Notes under the pieces: generated by a model | Told to the model about the DNA's origin: nothing | Databases searched by the model: none | The model's input: only the letters and a program-made list of their open reading frames with translations | Source: Bacteroidota bacterium | GTDB lineage: Bacteria; Bacteroidota; Bacteroidia; Bacteroidales; Lentimicrobiaceae | Length of the DNA stretch: 64,000 bases | Assembly: GCA_023434665.1 (NCBI GenBank) | Contig: JAEYSM010000052.1 | Location: 8,559-72,558 of the forward strand | Direction: 5' to 3' | Made by a program: the position numbers and the translations under genes | Part shown: piece by piece, positions 16,531-27,300 of the stretch | Layout of the letters: each line of letters begins with the position of its first letter | How positions within the stretch are numbered: position 1 is the stretch's first letter

Positions 16531-18660
16531 ATGAAAAGTAAACTACTCACCATACTACTTGGACTGATTCCCTCCATCCTCCAGGCTCAGGTAGCTGATT
16601 CAATAATAAATTTGTCGGTTGTTGAGATAAAAGATAGTTTGACTAAAAGTGTTTACCCTGTCTCCAGTATGACACGTAATGTGTTGGAACTGAATTCTGA
16701 TGTTGATGTAGCCGAAATTCTGTCTCGTGAAGCTAATGTAAGTGGGATAAAACGAGGTGGTTATGCCATTGATCCTGTGATTAGAGGATACAGGTATTCG
16801 CAGGTGAAGGTTTTTTTGGATAATGGGACTCATATTGAGGGAGGTTGTCCCAACAGAATGGATCCGGTTATGTCGCATATAGAACCAGAAATAATTGAGA
16901 AAGTTGATATTGTGAAAGGAGCATATTCATTGGAGTATGGGACTTCTCATTCGGCCTGCGTTCAAATTACTACTCACAAAAATGATAGTTACTTTATTAA
17001 AGGAAGTAAATTGAATCTGCTTTCGGGATTTGAATCGAATCGAAATTTATTAAGGCAGCATTTGGGCTTCAGACAGTCAAATGGAAAGTTGTTTTATGAA
17101 GTTTCAGGTGGCTTAAAAACCTCCGGCGATTATAAGGATGGAAATGGAACCAAATGGGAGTCGTCTTTTAAAAAATATTACATTTCTACTGTTGTCGGCC
17201 ATAAGTCATCAAAAGGTGAAGAGTTGATTATTTCATGGAGGGCATCATTTGCCCGTGATGTTATGTTTCCTGCTTTACCAATGGATGAAATCGAGGATAA
17301 CACACAAATTATTACAGGGAATTATAGGAAAAATTTTTCATCAGATCCGACGAAATACATCAATATTTCAGCCTACCACACCAGAGTGTATCATTTAATG
17401 GACAATAGTTTCCGAGCGCAATACAACAGTATTGTTCCACCACTTCAGGGAATGATGCAATCAAAAGCGGATGTAAATACGCTCTCCTCTGGGATAAGAG
17501 CTGCATTTAATAATGAATTCAATGGAATTACTTTTGAAAGTGGCCTTGATTTTAACTATATTTTTAAAGATGGTATTCGTGAGATGAAAATGATAATGAC
17601 TATGGATGGGAATCATTATGTGAATACAAGCCACAAAAATTTATGGAAGGAATCGGTCATTTCAAATGGAGGAGCTTTCACCACAGTTTCGTATTCTTTA
17701 GGGAAATATTCGTATATTTTAGGAGCAAGAATTGATTTAAATCATTCTCATTCATCTGACACTCTTAAGCTTAGCAGTGGGGGAGAGAATTATTTTAATA
17801 ATAAAGATGTAAATCGGGTTCTGGCTTCTTTTTCTGCAGGAGTTGTGTATCAGTTGAATCATAGATTTTCTACAACTATTTCTGTTGCCCTAAGTAAACG
17901 GCCTCCCGATATGCAGGAGCGATATATTAAGTTTCTAGCGACTGGTTTTGACAGATACGATTATTTAGGAGATCCTCAATTAAAGCCGGAAACCAATTAT
18001 CAAGCTGATTTAATTTTTAACTATGTTTTTGACGGTTCATCATTGAAAGTAAATCTTTTTGCTTCCCAAATTAAAGATTTTATAACCGGGATTGTCTTAC
18101 CACCCTCAACTGCCCGACCTCAAAGTTTAGGGGCCCCTGGTGTCAAACAGTATAGTAATATTGACAAAGCAATATTTACAGGTTTCGAAATCTCTGCACG
18201 ATTTAACCAGATGAAAAGATCTCGCATAGAACTTTCAGCAGGATACACTTATGCATGGTTTCCGGAAATTGAAAAAGTGTTGTTGGATAATAATAACCAA
18301 ATTAATGGGATAACTTTGCTTAAGAATGATCCTGTAGCTGAAATGCCTGCATTGGATGCTTTAATTCAGTACTCCTATAATGCTCATAAACTAAGGCTGA
18401 AGCCTATAGTGGAGATTAAAGCAACTGCTCCGCAAAATAGGGTTTCTTTTTCCTATGGAGAAGAAAGTACACCTGGATATCTTATTGCAGATATCTCTCT
18501 AATTTGGACACCATCGAGAGTTTTTACGGTTAGCGGTGGAATTAATAACATTTTCAATACTGCCTATTATGATCACCTTAACAGACGTTTATTGAATAAG
18601 GACATGAAATTGTACGAACCCGGCAGGTCGTTTTTTATACTACTAAAGGTTAATATTTAA
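16531..18660 (+). CDS. OprC/NosA-like copper TonB-dependent receptor
   Basis: A 709-residue TonB-dependent receptor: signal peptide ending LQAQ, plug domain about 25-150 and 22-strand barrel to the C-terminus. Pseudomonas OprC binds copper through a CxxxM motif in the plug and an HxM motif in a barrel loop (C143/M147 and H323/M325, as I recall). This protein has Cys106-PNR-Met110 and His288-Leu-Met290; the spacing from Met to His is 178 against 176. RDVMFPALPMD also matches the OprC branch. It is followed after 5 bp by an MbnP-family lipoprotein, another copper-linked family. Copper is therefore the likely substrate; measured binding is lacking. Confidence 0.82.
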   Translation: MKSKLLTILLGLIPSILQAQVADSIINLSVVEIKDSLTKSVYPVSSMTRNVLELNSDVDVAEILSREANVSGIKRGGYAIDPVIRGYRYSQVKVFLDNGTHIEGGCPNRMDPVMSHIEPEIIEKVDIVKGAYSLEYGTSHSACVQITTHKNDSYFIKGSKLNLLSGFESNRNLLRQHLGFRQSNGKLFYEVSGGLKTSGDYKDGNGTKWESSFKKYYISTVVGHKSSKGEELIISWRASFARDVMFPALPMDEIEDNTQIITGNYRKNFSSDPTKYINISAYHTRVYHLMDNSFRAQYNSIVPPLQGMMQSKADVNTLSSGIRAAFNNEFNGITFESGLDFNYIFKDGIREMKMIMTMDGNHYVNTSHKNLWKESVISNGGAFTTVSYSLGKYSYILGARIDLNHSHSSDTLKLSSGGENYFNNKDVNRVLASFSAGVVYQLNHRFSTTISVALSKRPPDMQERYIKFLATGFDRYDYLGDPQLKPETNYQADLIFNYVFDGSSLKVNLFASQIKDFITGIVLPPSTARPQSLGAPGVKQYSNIDKAIFTGFEISARFNQMKRSRIELSAGYTYAWFPEIEKVLLDNNNQINGITLLKNDPVAEMPALDALIQYSYNAHKLRLKPIVEIKATAPQNRVSFSYGEESTPGYLIADISLIWTPSRVFTVSGGINNIFNTAYYDHLNRRLLNKDMKLYEPGRSFFILLKVNI

Positions 18661-18665
18661 AACTT

Positions 18666-19487
18666 ATGAAGGTTCTAATAAAAGTAATTTTTTTAATAAT
18701 ATCGTTACTTGCGTTTTTCAGTTGTAAGAATGAAAATGAGCCGGTTGTAGAAACCAACACTTTAAGAATTGAGATTCAACATACTATTGGTAATAGTGAC
18801 ATTGAGTATAATAAACTCATTTATTTAAACGCAGCAGGAAATCCTTATGAAGTTACCGAAATAATGTACTTTATTTCCGACTTACGTCTATACTCCAATG
18901 GAAAGGAAATAAGTCCGGATGAGTGGAATGATATCTATTACGTTGATTCTAAACTTCAGGAAACAATGAAGTGGAAAGTAGGACTAGACATTCCTGAAGG
19001 CACGTATGATAGTATAAAGTTTACGTTTGGTTTATCAGAAGATAGGAACGAGTCTTTTCTTTTTGTCAACCCGCCCGAGGTTTTAATGGCTTGGCCGGAA
19101 GTGCTTGGTGGTGGGTTTCATTATCTGATGATTAATGGCTTTTGGAAAGATACAGCTGATATAAGAAACCCATATAACTTTCACTTGGGAATAGGTCAGA
19201 TTTATGAGGGAAACTCCGGAGAAATAGAAGATATTACTGGATTCATCGATAATTCATTTGACGTCGTTCCTTCGGGTCAACCTTTTGCTGTCAACAAGGG
19301 CACAGTTACTACACTGACATTAAAGATGGATGTTAATAGTTGGTTTGATTCACCCATCGTTTTTGATTTCAATACATGGGGTGGGGCAATTATGCAGAAT
19401 CAGGATGCCATGAATATTGGTTGTTTAAATGGAAGAGATGTCTTTAGCTATTCAACCAGTGAAAGATTACCAGATGAAACAGAGTAA
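18666..19487 (+). CDS. MbnP-family (copper-associated) lipoprotein
   Basis: A 273-residue lipoprotein with signal peptide and lipobox FFSC (Cys20). It has the MbnP-type features: an early beta-strand motif (LRIEIQHTIGN), EVTEIMYFISDLRLYSNG, the DSIKFTFGLSEDRN segment and HYLMINGFW with a buried Trp and His. MbnP proteins occur beside copper-responsive TonB receptors and MbnH peroxidases; no MbnH is present here. It is translationally close to the OprC-like receptor, so it probably accepts or holds copper in the periplasm or at the surface. Confidence 0.78.
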   Translation: MKVLIKVIFLIISLLAFFSCKNENEPVVETNTLRIEIQHTIGNSDIEYNKLIYLNAAGNPYEVTEIMYFISDLRLYSNGKEISPDEWNDIYYVDSKLQETMKWKVGLDIPEGTYDSIKFTFGLSEDRNESFLFVNPPEVLMAWPEVLGGGFHYLMINGFWKDTADIRNPYNFHLGIGQIYEGNSGEIEDITGFIDNSFDVVPSGQPFAVNKGTVTTLTLKMDVNSWFDSPIVFDFNTWGGAIMQNQDAMNIGCLNGRDVFSYSTSERLPDETE

Positions 19488-19597
19488 AAGGCAAGAGGGA
19501 GGCTTTTAATCCGTAATCAGTACGAAACGATTTTTCAATATTTAATGTGGCTAGAAAACCCAAATTTGGGTGAAGATCTGATTGTATTATCAAAAAG

Positions 19598-19625
19598 AAA
19601 ACCCTGAATCAGAGTTCAGGGTTTT
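19598..19625. terminator. Bidirectional intrinsic terminator
   Basis: A perfect 11-bp stem (AAAACCCTGAA / TTCAGGGTTTT) with loop TCAGAG, between the convergent MbnP-family gene and the peptidylarginine deiminase gene. Confidence 0.82.
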
Positions 19626-19680
19626 GAATTTTAACAGCCCATGTTGCTGTGCTTCCAGGAATGATAACCTGAAAATCTAC

Positions 19681-22083
19681 CTAATTCTTTATCAACTTGA
19701 AGTTCTTGGTCATTTCAGAAGTTGAAACTTTTAAGATGTAAGTGCCTTGAGGTATGTTGGCTGTGGTTAAATTAATGATTTGTTCTCCCTGAGTTGCGTT
19801 GACCACTGACCTTTGAACCAGCTTTCCATCAGTGTTATAAAGCTCCATCGATACCTGCTCTGACTTCTCAGTAACAAGAGATATCTTAATTTCATTGGTA
19901 AATGGATTAGGATATACTGACACTGCTTCTTTTTCTACGACCGGATCAATGCCGGTATTCACAGTCACTCTAAAAGTCACAGGAATTACAATTACCTGGT
20001 TCTCAACATCGTTTGTATAAACAGTAATTTTTCCTGAGTATTCACCGACAGGCATATTCTGAGCATTAGCAGTAACTGCAATTTCAGTAGATTGTTCCTG
20101 AGCAAGTGATCCCTGAGTGGATTCTGAGCTTAACCAGTTGGCTATAGGTACTTTCGCTATTTTAACTGTTATATTAGTCGCCTGATGACCCCCATCTCCA
20201 AATGTATCTTCAATCCATACTTTCCAGGTGCCATTGATAGATTCGCCTGAGAAGACAGGACAGATGACCTTATAAGTTCCATCCAACTGATCGGTTCCGG
20301 CTTTATATTTTGTACCTGAAGGTGATTCTATCCAGAGAGAACCTTCTGAATAGTAATCATCGGTATTCCATGTGTAAGAAAGCACAACATTACTTACCTG
20401 TCCCTGTTGATCAACCGGAAAAGTCGTCCAGTTACTCTCAGTAAGTGTGTTGTTGTCCCATGAAGTGGGTGCAGGACTGTTAGCTAGATTGAATGCTAAT
20501 GTGTCATTAACATCAGTGCTGAAGATTATTTCGTAAGTAAGGTCAAGACTTCCCGTGTTATTAATTGTAAAGGAATGGGTTTCCTGAGTATCAACCATCG
20601 CTACATAATCTAAAGAGCCGGGATTAACCTGAGCGTTTGCTTCACCCTGCGAACCTACATAAAATACATGTGGATCAACTTTGCCAATTAATGGATGCGT
20701 TTCTCTTCTTTCAGAACCATCTTTAGCAAACAGATAATATTCAACTTTTGAGCCTGGAACAGGTGCCGGGATGCTTGCAGTATATTGATTATCTGTCGGC
20801 AAATTCATTGTGATTGCGGTAAAAGGTGTATTAGGAGTAGGATTTACACGATAATAAACAATGACTGAATCCGAAAGAATGGTTTCGCCACTGTAGGCGG
20901 TAATTTTGGCATTTATGGTATATGAGCTATTTACTGGCTGTATACCTGATAATGGAACATGTTTAATATACAACATTCCAAGGTCAGCCATTTCGTGTAC
21001 TCTGCAATGGAGTGCATCTGTTGATTCCCATGGAGTATCTGATTTTCCTAAAAATCCAAAGACTTTATAACCTGGTAAAGCATCACGATATGCCTGTAAA
21101 GCGGCTTCATCATACGACGATCCCATGATTGGCACGAATACCTTATCATTTAAGATGTAGGAGTTGGTATAAGGTTGGTTTTGGGGGGTATTAACCCTGT
21201 AAACCCTGTAAGGTGTCCCATATATACTGTTCTTATTCTGGAAATAAGCAGCTGTTTCTTCGATCTCGTCGTACTGAGGATGGCTTTGGGGTACTGATCT
21301 TATCAATACTTTGTCGGGAGCCAGATATTTTCCCCAGCAATCAATATGGTCAATATAAGTATTATTGGGGTCTTCAAGTACTGAGTAGTCAGTAATTCCC
21401 AAGTAATTTTGCATTCGCTGATCAACTTCTGCAGGGGAAACTGAGTTTTCGGTATATGCGATCATTGTTGATGCAGCAAATCCATAACCATCGGTCATAT
21501 AATTTCCGCCAGTATGCACGACCGGCATACCGAACCATTCAATTCCCAAATTATTAGCCATGATTTTGGGCGCTTCATCGTCATTAGGGCGCGGACGATT
21601 GTATGGGAAATCTATGATTCCAATCTGATTGTCGCCATAAGTCACATACCATGGCCCAAAATCACGAGCCCAGTAGCTATCAGTCGGAATATGCATAAAT
21701 CTGCAATTGGTTATATTTACCCTTGCCTGTGTAAGTTGATTTCTTACATTAGTTTCAGCAGAAGCATTTGGCACAAGAATGGTTAGAATATCATCCTTTG
21801 CAAGTTCTCTGATAACTGACATGGGGATTCCAAATTCATAAGGCCAGGCTATTACACTTCCTATTGCTCTCTCAAATTCGGCAATATTAGTTATCTCACC
21901 TTCAGGTGGGTTGGTTTGAACAAAAGCACGACCAATTTCATGACGGCGGGCATATTCTTCCGCAGTCATCTGATGTGTTAATCTTGGTTTTGTTTGTCTG
22001 GTTTCATCCGTTTGCGCAAATGAAACGGTAGTAGAGATCAGAATCATGCTTGTTAACATGATTCCCGGTAAAGAAATTTTCAT
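19681..22083 (-). CDS. Secreted peptidylarginine deiminase (PPAD-like) with T9SS sorting domain
   Basis: An 800-residue secreted protein: signal peptide (about 1-23), agmatine/peptidylarginine deiminase domain (about 35-380), beta-rich regions including a P/Homo B-like domain (about 520-650), and a T9SS C-terminal domain (YPNP, ending FKLIKN). Numbering against Porphyromonas gingivalis PPAD as I recall it, the catalytic residues are all present: Asp141, His246, Asp248, Asn307 and Cys360 (PPAD 130, 236, 238, 297, 351). The pair Arg163/Arg165 matches PPAD Arg152/Arg154, which hold the carboxylate of a C-terminal arginine. It should thus convert C-terminal Arg to citrulline on the cell surface or outside. 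It follows the subtilisin gene by 19 bp (operon). Simple agmatine deiminase is unlikely given the secretion signals. Confidence 0.85.
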   Translation of the reverse strand: MKISLPGIMLTSMILISTTVSFAQTDETRQTKPRLTHQMTAEEYARRHEIGRAFVQTNPPEGEITNIAEFERAIGSVIAWPYEFGIPMSVIRELAKDDILTILVPNASAETNVRNQLTQARVNITNCRFMHIPTDSYWARDFGPWYVTYGDNQIGIIDFPYNRPRPNDDEAPKIMANNLGIEWFGMPVVHTGGNYMTDGYGFAASTMIAYTENSVSPAEVDQRMQNYLGITDYSVLEDPNNTYIDHIDCWGKYLAPDKVLIRSVPQSHPQYDEIEETAAYFQNKNSIYGTPYRVYRVNTPQNQPYTNSYILNDKVFVPIMGSSYDEAALQAYRDALPGYKVFGFLGKSDTPWESTDALHCRVHEMADLGMLYIKHVPLSGIQPVNSSYTINAKITAYSGETILSDSVIVYYRVNPTPNTPFTAITMNLPTDNQYTASIPAPVPGSKVEYYLFAKDGSERRETHPLIGKVDPHVFYVGSQGEANAQVNPGSLDYVAMVDTQETHSFTINNTGSLDLTYEIIFSTDVNDTLAFNLANSPAPTSWDNNTLTESNWTTFPVDQQGQVSNVVLSYTWNTDDYYSEGSLWIESPSGTKYKAGTDQLDGTYKVICPVFSGESINGTWKVWIEDTFGDGGHQATNITVKIAKVPIANWLSSESTQGSLAQEQSTEIAVTANAQNMPVGEYSGKITVYTNDVENQVIVIPVTFRVTVNTGIDPVVEKEAVSVYPNPFTNEIKISLVTEKSEQVSMELYNTDGKLVQRSVVNATQGEQIINLTTANIPQGTYILKVSTSEMTKNFKLIKN

Positions 22084-22102
22084 AGTATCCTAACAAAAGT
22101 GT

Positions 22103-24073
22103 TTAGTTTTTAATAGCTTTTAATGTCGTAACTCCATACTTGTCAGTTATGACTATTAAGTAAACACCAGAGCTAATGTTTTGGTTATTAGTTCCTTTGC
22201 CATCCCAATAAAAGGTATGACTGCCAATTGGTAATTTCTCATTGGCAATCGTAGTTACCGTAGATCCCTGCAAATTCACGATGCGAACATTTACTTCAGA
22301 TGTATACGGCAAATTTAAATTAATTCTTAAGGATTCATCAAATGGATTAGGACTTATTTTGATATTTGATTCGGTGATAATGTTATTAGCTTTTACACTA
22401 GGATCAACTCTTAGTGTGACAGGAATAAGGATGTTATTTCTAAAATAATCATCAAGGGAAATCTGGGTTGCATAATCACCTTCAGCCATTCCTGTGGTAT
22501 TGACAATTATTTTAATAAGCCGTGGTTCTTCAAGCCGGCACATCCCTGCTGAATCCCCTGAAAGCCATTGCTGGTCGGGTGCATAAGTAATAGTAAAATT
22601 ATCCGGTGTCACTGAAGAGCTATAAACTTCAATTACCAAAGTGTCGATAACATCCGGCTTTAAAGTAAGGGCTAAACTGTTGGGAATTGCCCAGAATGTT
22701 GGTGGATTCGCAGCCATCAAAACTGCATTTAGCAAATTAAGCCGGCCACCGCTCACTGTTAATCCAACCAAGGATGGAATAGTATCAACGGTTGCAAGCA
22801 AATAGCTTTTGAAGACCGACACAGCCATCGCTGGATTCTCTTTATAGAGTTGCATCCTTATTGAGTCAGTTACGCTGTATAATAATGCAATAGAGCCCGA
22901 GACCATGGGAGAGGCCATTGAAGTGCCTGTTTTGTATCCATAGCTATTCCCTGCTCGTGTTGAATAGATATTTGAACCGGGAGCTCCAATGTCCACACTA
23001 TTTGCCCCATATGCTGCCATTGAGTTTCTAAGGTCAGTATTGGTTGTGTTGGTTACTGCAATTATCGATTCATTGGTCATTGCAGTGGGAATATCACCCA
23101 CAACATCAACATCCCAATTTCGGTTTGCTGTGGAAGCCACATTTAAAATACCTGCATTTCCCATTGAATCGTATAAAGCACCCCAAATTGGATAATCTTC
23201 AGGATCTCCTGCATCCACCCCAAATGAAGAATTTGATGCCACAATGAATGCTCCTGCCAGGCCATTAGTCTGGTTATATTGTTTTCTCATGGTAAATACA
23301 TAGTCGTAGGCTGCAACTACAATCGATTCAAGAGTACTTGATCCTGCCACGGGGAGTACTTTTGCGTTATACGAAACTCCCGCTACTCCTGTGGTATTGT
23401 TTGTTTTGGCAGCAACAATACCCGATACATGGGTTCCATGATCATGACTAACTACATTACCTGTATTTGTATATGCATTCCATCCATGGAAGTCGTCAAT
23501 AAAGCCATTATTGTCGTCATCAATCAAGTTCCCCGGAATTTCATTGTAGTTTTTCCAATAATTGATATCGGAATGATTTAAATCTGCTCCACCGTCAACC
23601 ACAGCTACAACGATAGTATCGCCATGAACAGTCAAACCACTGGTTGCAATATCCCATGCTTGCGTGGCCTTTATATCAGCACCCGGAGAACCACCTGACT
23701 GACCTGTGTTTTTGAGAGCCCATTGAAGGTCGAATGATTCATCATTTGGAATATTCTCTCTTTCAGTGATATAATGGTTAAACTGAGCAAGATGTACTCC
23801 TGGTTGGTTATTAACGAAATTCAGAGCATTGTATGGAGATGATGTTGTTTCATTAAACTGAAAGAGCCAGACATTAAGAGTGACTGTTATCCTTCTAACC
23901 GGAACAATCTGAGCCTGAGTTAAGGCCGTTGCCAGAGCAGCATTTTGAAGGGGATCTATGTCTCCTTTTAACATTACAAGTAATTCTCCCGGTACCCTGT
24001 TATTATCAGTAATCTGTGCATTGCTGAACAGTGCTGAAATTGATAGTAATAAAGTAATTATGCCTATTCTCAT
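22103..24073 (-). CDS. Subtilisin-like serine protease (S8) with T9SS sorting domain
   Basis: A 656-residue secreted protease. A signal peptide (ending SNAQ) and a short propeptide/inhibitor-like region (about 25-105) precede the S8 domain. The triad is intact: Asp160 in VAVVDGGAD, His212 in DHGTHVSG and Ser385 in GTSMASP, with oxyanion Asn281. A beta-sandwich and a T9SS type-A sorting domain (SPNP, ending LKAIKN) follow. The next gene, the PPAD-like enzyme, begins 19 bp downstream, so the two are probably co-expressed. It may act as a processing or nutrient-acquisition protease at the surface. Confidence 0.9.
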   Translation of the reverse strand: MRIGIITLLLSISALFSNAQITDNNRVPGELLVMLKGDIDPLQNAALATALTQAQIVPVRRITVTLNVWLFQFNETTSSPYNALNFVNNQPGVHLAQFNHYITERENIPNDESFDLQWALKNTGQSGGSPGADIKATQAWDIATSGLTVHGDTIVVAVVDGGADLNHSDINYWKNYNEIPGNLIDDDNNGFIDDFHGWNAYTNTGNVVSHDHGTHVSGIVAAKTNNTTGVAGVSYNAKVLPVAGSSTLESIVVAAYDYVFTMRKQYNQTNGLAGAFIVASNSSFGVDAGDPEDYPIWGALYDSMGNAGILNVASTANRNWDVDVVGDIPTAMTNESIIAVTNTTNTDLRNSMAAYGANSVDIGAPGSNIYSTRAGNSYGYKTGTSMASPMVSGSIALLYSVTDSIRMQLYKENPAMAVSVFKSYLLATVDTIPSLVGLTVSGGRLNLLNAVLMAANPPTFWAIPNSLALTLKPDVIDTLVIEVYSSSVTPDNFTITYAPDQQWLSGDSAGMCRLEEPRLIKIIVNTTGMAEGDYATQISLDDYFRNNILIPVTLRVDPSVKANNIITESNIKISPNPFDESLRINLNLPYTSEVNVRIVNLQGSTVTTIANEKLPIGSHTFYWDGKGTNNQNISSGVYLIVITDKYGVTTLKAIKN

Positions 24074-24233
24074 TTGAAGGATTTTAATGTTGAGTGTGCC
24101 CGTGCATTAACATTCTGTAAGACCAATCTGTTCATGAATTAAATGAATATTTCTTTTATTAATCTCTGATAATGAATCAGTCGCAAATGCGATGTGAAAA
24201 TAATAATAATTAGAATAGGTTTTATTGGATGAT

Positions 24234-24271
24234 AAAAAAGGCCCGTACTTCAAAAAATTAAAATACAGGCC
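24234..24271 (-). terminator. Intrinsic terminator after the gingipain-like gene
   Basis: On the minus strand an 11-bp stem (24271-24261 with 24250-24240, two G-U pairs) is followed by six U residues. It lies 38 bp after the stop of the 24309-27767 gene and before the subtilisin-PPAD pair. Confidence 0.72.
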
Positions 24272-24308
24272 AGGTAAGCGGGGGATTATACTAGTTTTTT
24301 TATGTTTA

Positions 24309-27300
24309 TCAGATTTTGATAAGTTTTCCGGTTGTGATGTTTCCATCATATTCAGCTTTTATGATGTAGAAGCCGGGTTTTAAATTATTAATATCTATCG
24401 ACTGAGAGTTTCGTGGATTTATATTCTGGCAATCGACCAATAAACCTTCCATGTTGAATAATGAAATCTGTGCAGTTGCGGGTGCATCGGGGATATGAAT
24501 ATTTACTTTTTCTGATGCCGGATTAGGAAATATAGTCAGTGTTTTAGAATCAGGTCTCTGGGAGTTAATCAAAGTGACTTTAAACTCTGTGGTTGTTGTA
24601 CAGCCAAGTTCGTTTTCCAATAAAATGGTTATAGTATTATCTCCGGGTATTAATATTGACTGATCGAGAGTAAGAGGTAGTTCGTATGTTTGATTTCCAC
24701 AAATCAGAAATTGTTTTACATCGTTCTTGAGTCTGTTAATTGAAATGGTTTCTCCCAGGTAAAGTGTAGTGTCGTTTACTACCGGGATTGACTGAAACTT
24801 CAAAAGTTTCACTACATAATCATACGTCTCGGTAGCGCAGGTTGAATTGGCTACAACATTCATCTTTAATGTTATACTATCATTCTCCAGATCTTCGGAT
24901 GAAGGGAAATATATGGCATCTGCTCTTGTTGCATCATCAAAAGAACCCGACCCAGATGTTTCCCAGAATAAGGAAGCATGATTGCTGACAGAAGTACTTA
25001 GCATTATGAAATTGGATGGGCAAGCTTCCTGGCTTAATGCTGTGATTTCGACTGGTAGATTTACTGGCAAATAAATATTGTCAAGCCATGCTGCTGCTTC
25101 TCCGGTTGTGTCATTTGAGGAAAATCTCCATTCTAATTGATGATTTCCCGGTTCAACCTGATAAGTGAAATTGGTCCAGTTAGTGCTATAGTCCCATTCA
25201 GCAATCATGAAATTGTCAATGAAGAAGGCAAGTTTGGAGCTCTCATTCTGAATGTGGGTTTTAAATACAAATGAAATGTAGTCGCATGAGATAGTTTCAC
25301 ATTCATAAACCAGTGAACTGATTTCACGTGTGGCAGTGCTTCCTGAGTGCAATGAGTATATTCCTTCGAATGCTTCACTATCATCAACATACCAATCATG
25401 TTGATTAATCCACGAATTTCGTGGGAAGCTGTTTTGTTCAAAGTCTTCATCGGGAGCATCAATAGTTTGAAATTGAAAAACAGCACTTTCGGCGTTGCCA
25501 TCCATGTTTGAAGAGATTACACGCCATTCGTAGTTGGTACTGTAATCAAGTACAGTGGCTTGTATTTCTGAAGCACTGGTTAAGATTTGAGATTCCCATA
25601 TCTGTGTTCCTTTGCGACGAATTTGAAATGTGTAATTTTCAGGGGTGCATCCTTCTGACAAGTTCCAGGAAAATTCAGGAGTTTTAGAATTCTTATTAGT
25701 GTTGTTGCCTGGTGTTGGATCAACTGCAATGCCAGGTAAATCAGTAACTAAAATTTCGGTAACATATGGAATATAATTTTTGGCACTCAGAGTCAAGGTG
25801 ATCTTGTCTACCTGATTAAGGTTATTTATTTCAATTGTTGCTACTGTTTCCTGAGCAACTACTGTTGACAAAATTGTTCCATTTACTGAAGCACATATTA
25901 AGGTTCCTGCCTCAATATTTTTGACAATTATTGAATTTTGGTCACTTCCTATTTTTGTAGGATGCTGAGGATTAAAATTTTTGGGGAGGGCAGTGCGTAA
26001 TTCCATTGATGGATCGCCAAAAAGAATCCATGTATCCGTAGTTCTGTACCCTGCGAGTCCGTATTTATCATTCATTTTCATACAGCCGCTCAATGACACA
26101 CCTCCAAAAGTGTTCGATGTATTGAGTGGTTTGTGACCTCCAAGAATCAGAGCTATTTCATCCTGTGCTTCCATCGGAGGATACCAGGTTTGTGTAGTTG
26201 ATGACATTAAAGCAGCAACGGCGCCTGCTGGTATTCCATCAGTTCCGGCATTTAAAAACATTTCAGCAAGACTGGTAGTAGATTCGAAAGCGCCGTTATT
26301 GCATCCGGCCGACCATATGAAAGGATGAACTTTATTTTGGAGTTTTTTTATGTCTGTGGTTGAAAAACCTGTTGTTACCCAACTGTTTGATGAACCATGT
26401 CCTATGTACATGAGAGCTCCGGCTCCTTTTGTCAGTTCATTTGAAACCATTTGTGATGTGGGATTGCCATTCTGGTCAAATTCGCCTCTTGAGCCATCAT
26501 ATAATTCAACGACTGACTTGTAGACGTTGGTTGATAATTGTTTACTGATGTTACGTATATGTTCGAAATCATATTCGCCATCGTCACCAGTGCCAAGACC
26601 ACTTCCTATGCCTATGAATCTGGCGTATGCTTCACTAATAAAAGGATTCTTTTCATATTGGATTGTTCTTTGAATCATTATTCTGCATTCTTCAATTTTT
26701 GAACTGGGAAATCTTCCCACAAGAATTTCAGGATATGAATCATCACCTAAAATATATCCGTACATGTTGTCACTCACCCCTTTCTCAGCTATGCATGGAG
26801 GGATATACATGGCATCTCCGACTAAAATTAGATAGTTTAGACCTTTTGTTAAGTAGTAGTCTTTCACAAAATCCCTGATTGCCTGAGAAATGTCATTACT
26901 TCCGTTAGTTATAGTTGAAAGGTCAACGATTTCACATGCAATGCCTTTTTGATTTTTCCAATCGATAAAAGGCAACAGTTCATCTTTAAATAAAGGATGA
27001 CTTATTACAAGCATATTGCCGGTTTCGGAGGGTATTAAATATCGGGATAAGTCTTCCTGAGCGACGGCAGCATTAACAAAGCGACTATTGGCAGGATTGC
27101 TGAAATGTGCTTCTGAATCATTAAAGAAAGGATTGGATATAACATTATGAGTCAGCTCATTAATTCCTGCTTCATTGGTTGTCTCAATACTTATTTTGAT
27201 ATTATGGAAAACTCTTAAGATTTGGGTTACCGGATTATACTGAATGGGGTAGAAATGTATACTCTGACCACGTGTTCCTGCCCATATATATGGATCATGA

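Noticed and set aside
24107..24349. 80-residue open frame on the minus strand
   Set aside because: It spans the intrinsic terminator at 24234-24271, overlaps the end of the gingipain gene and has no domain-like sequence.
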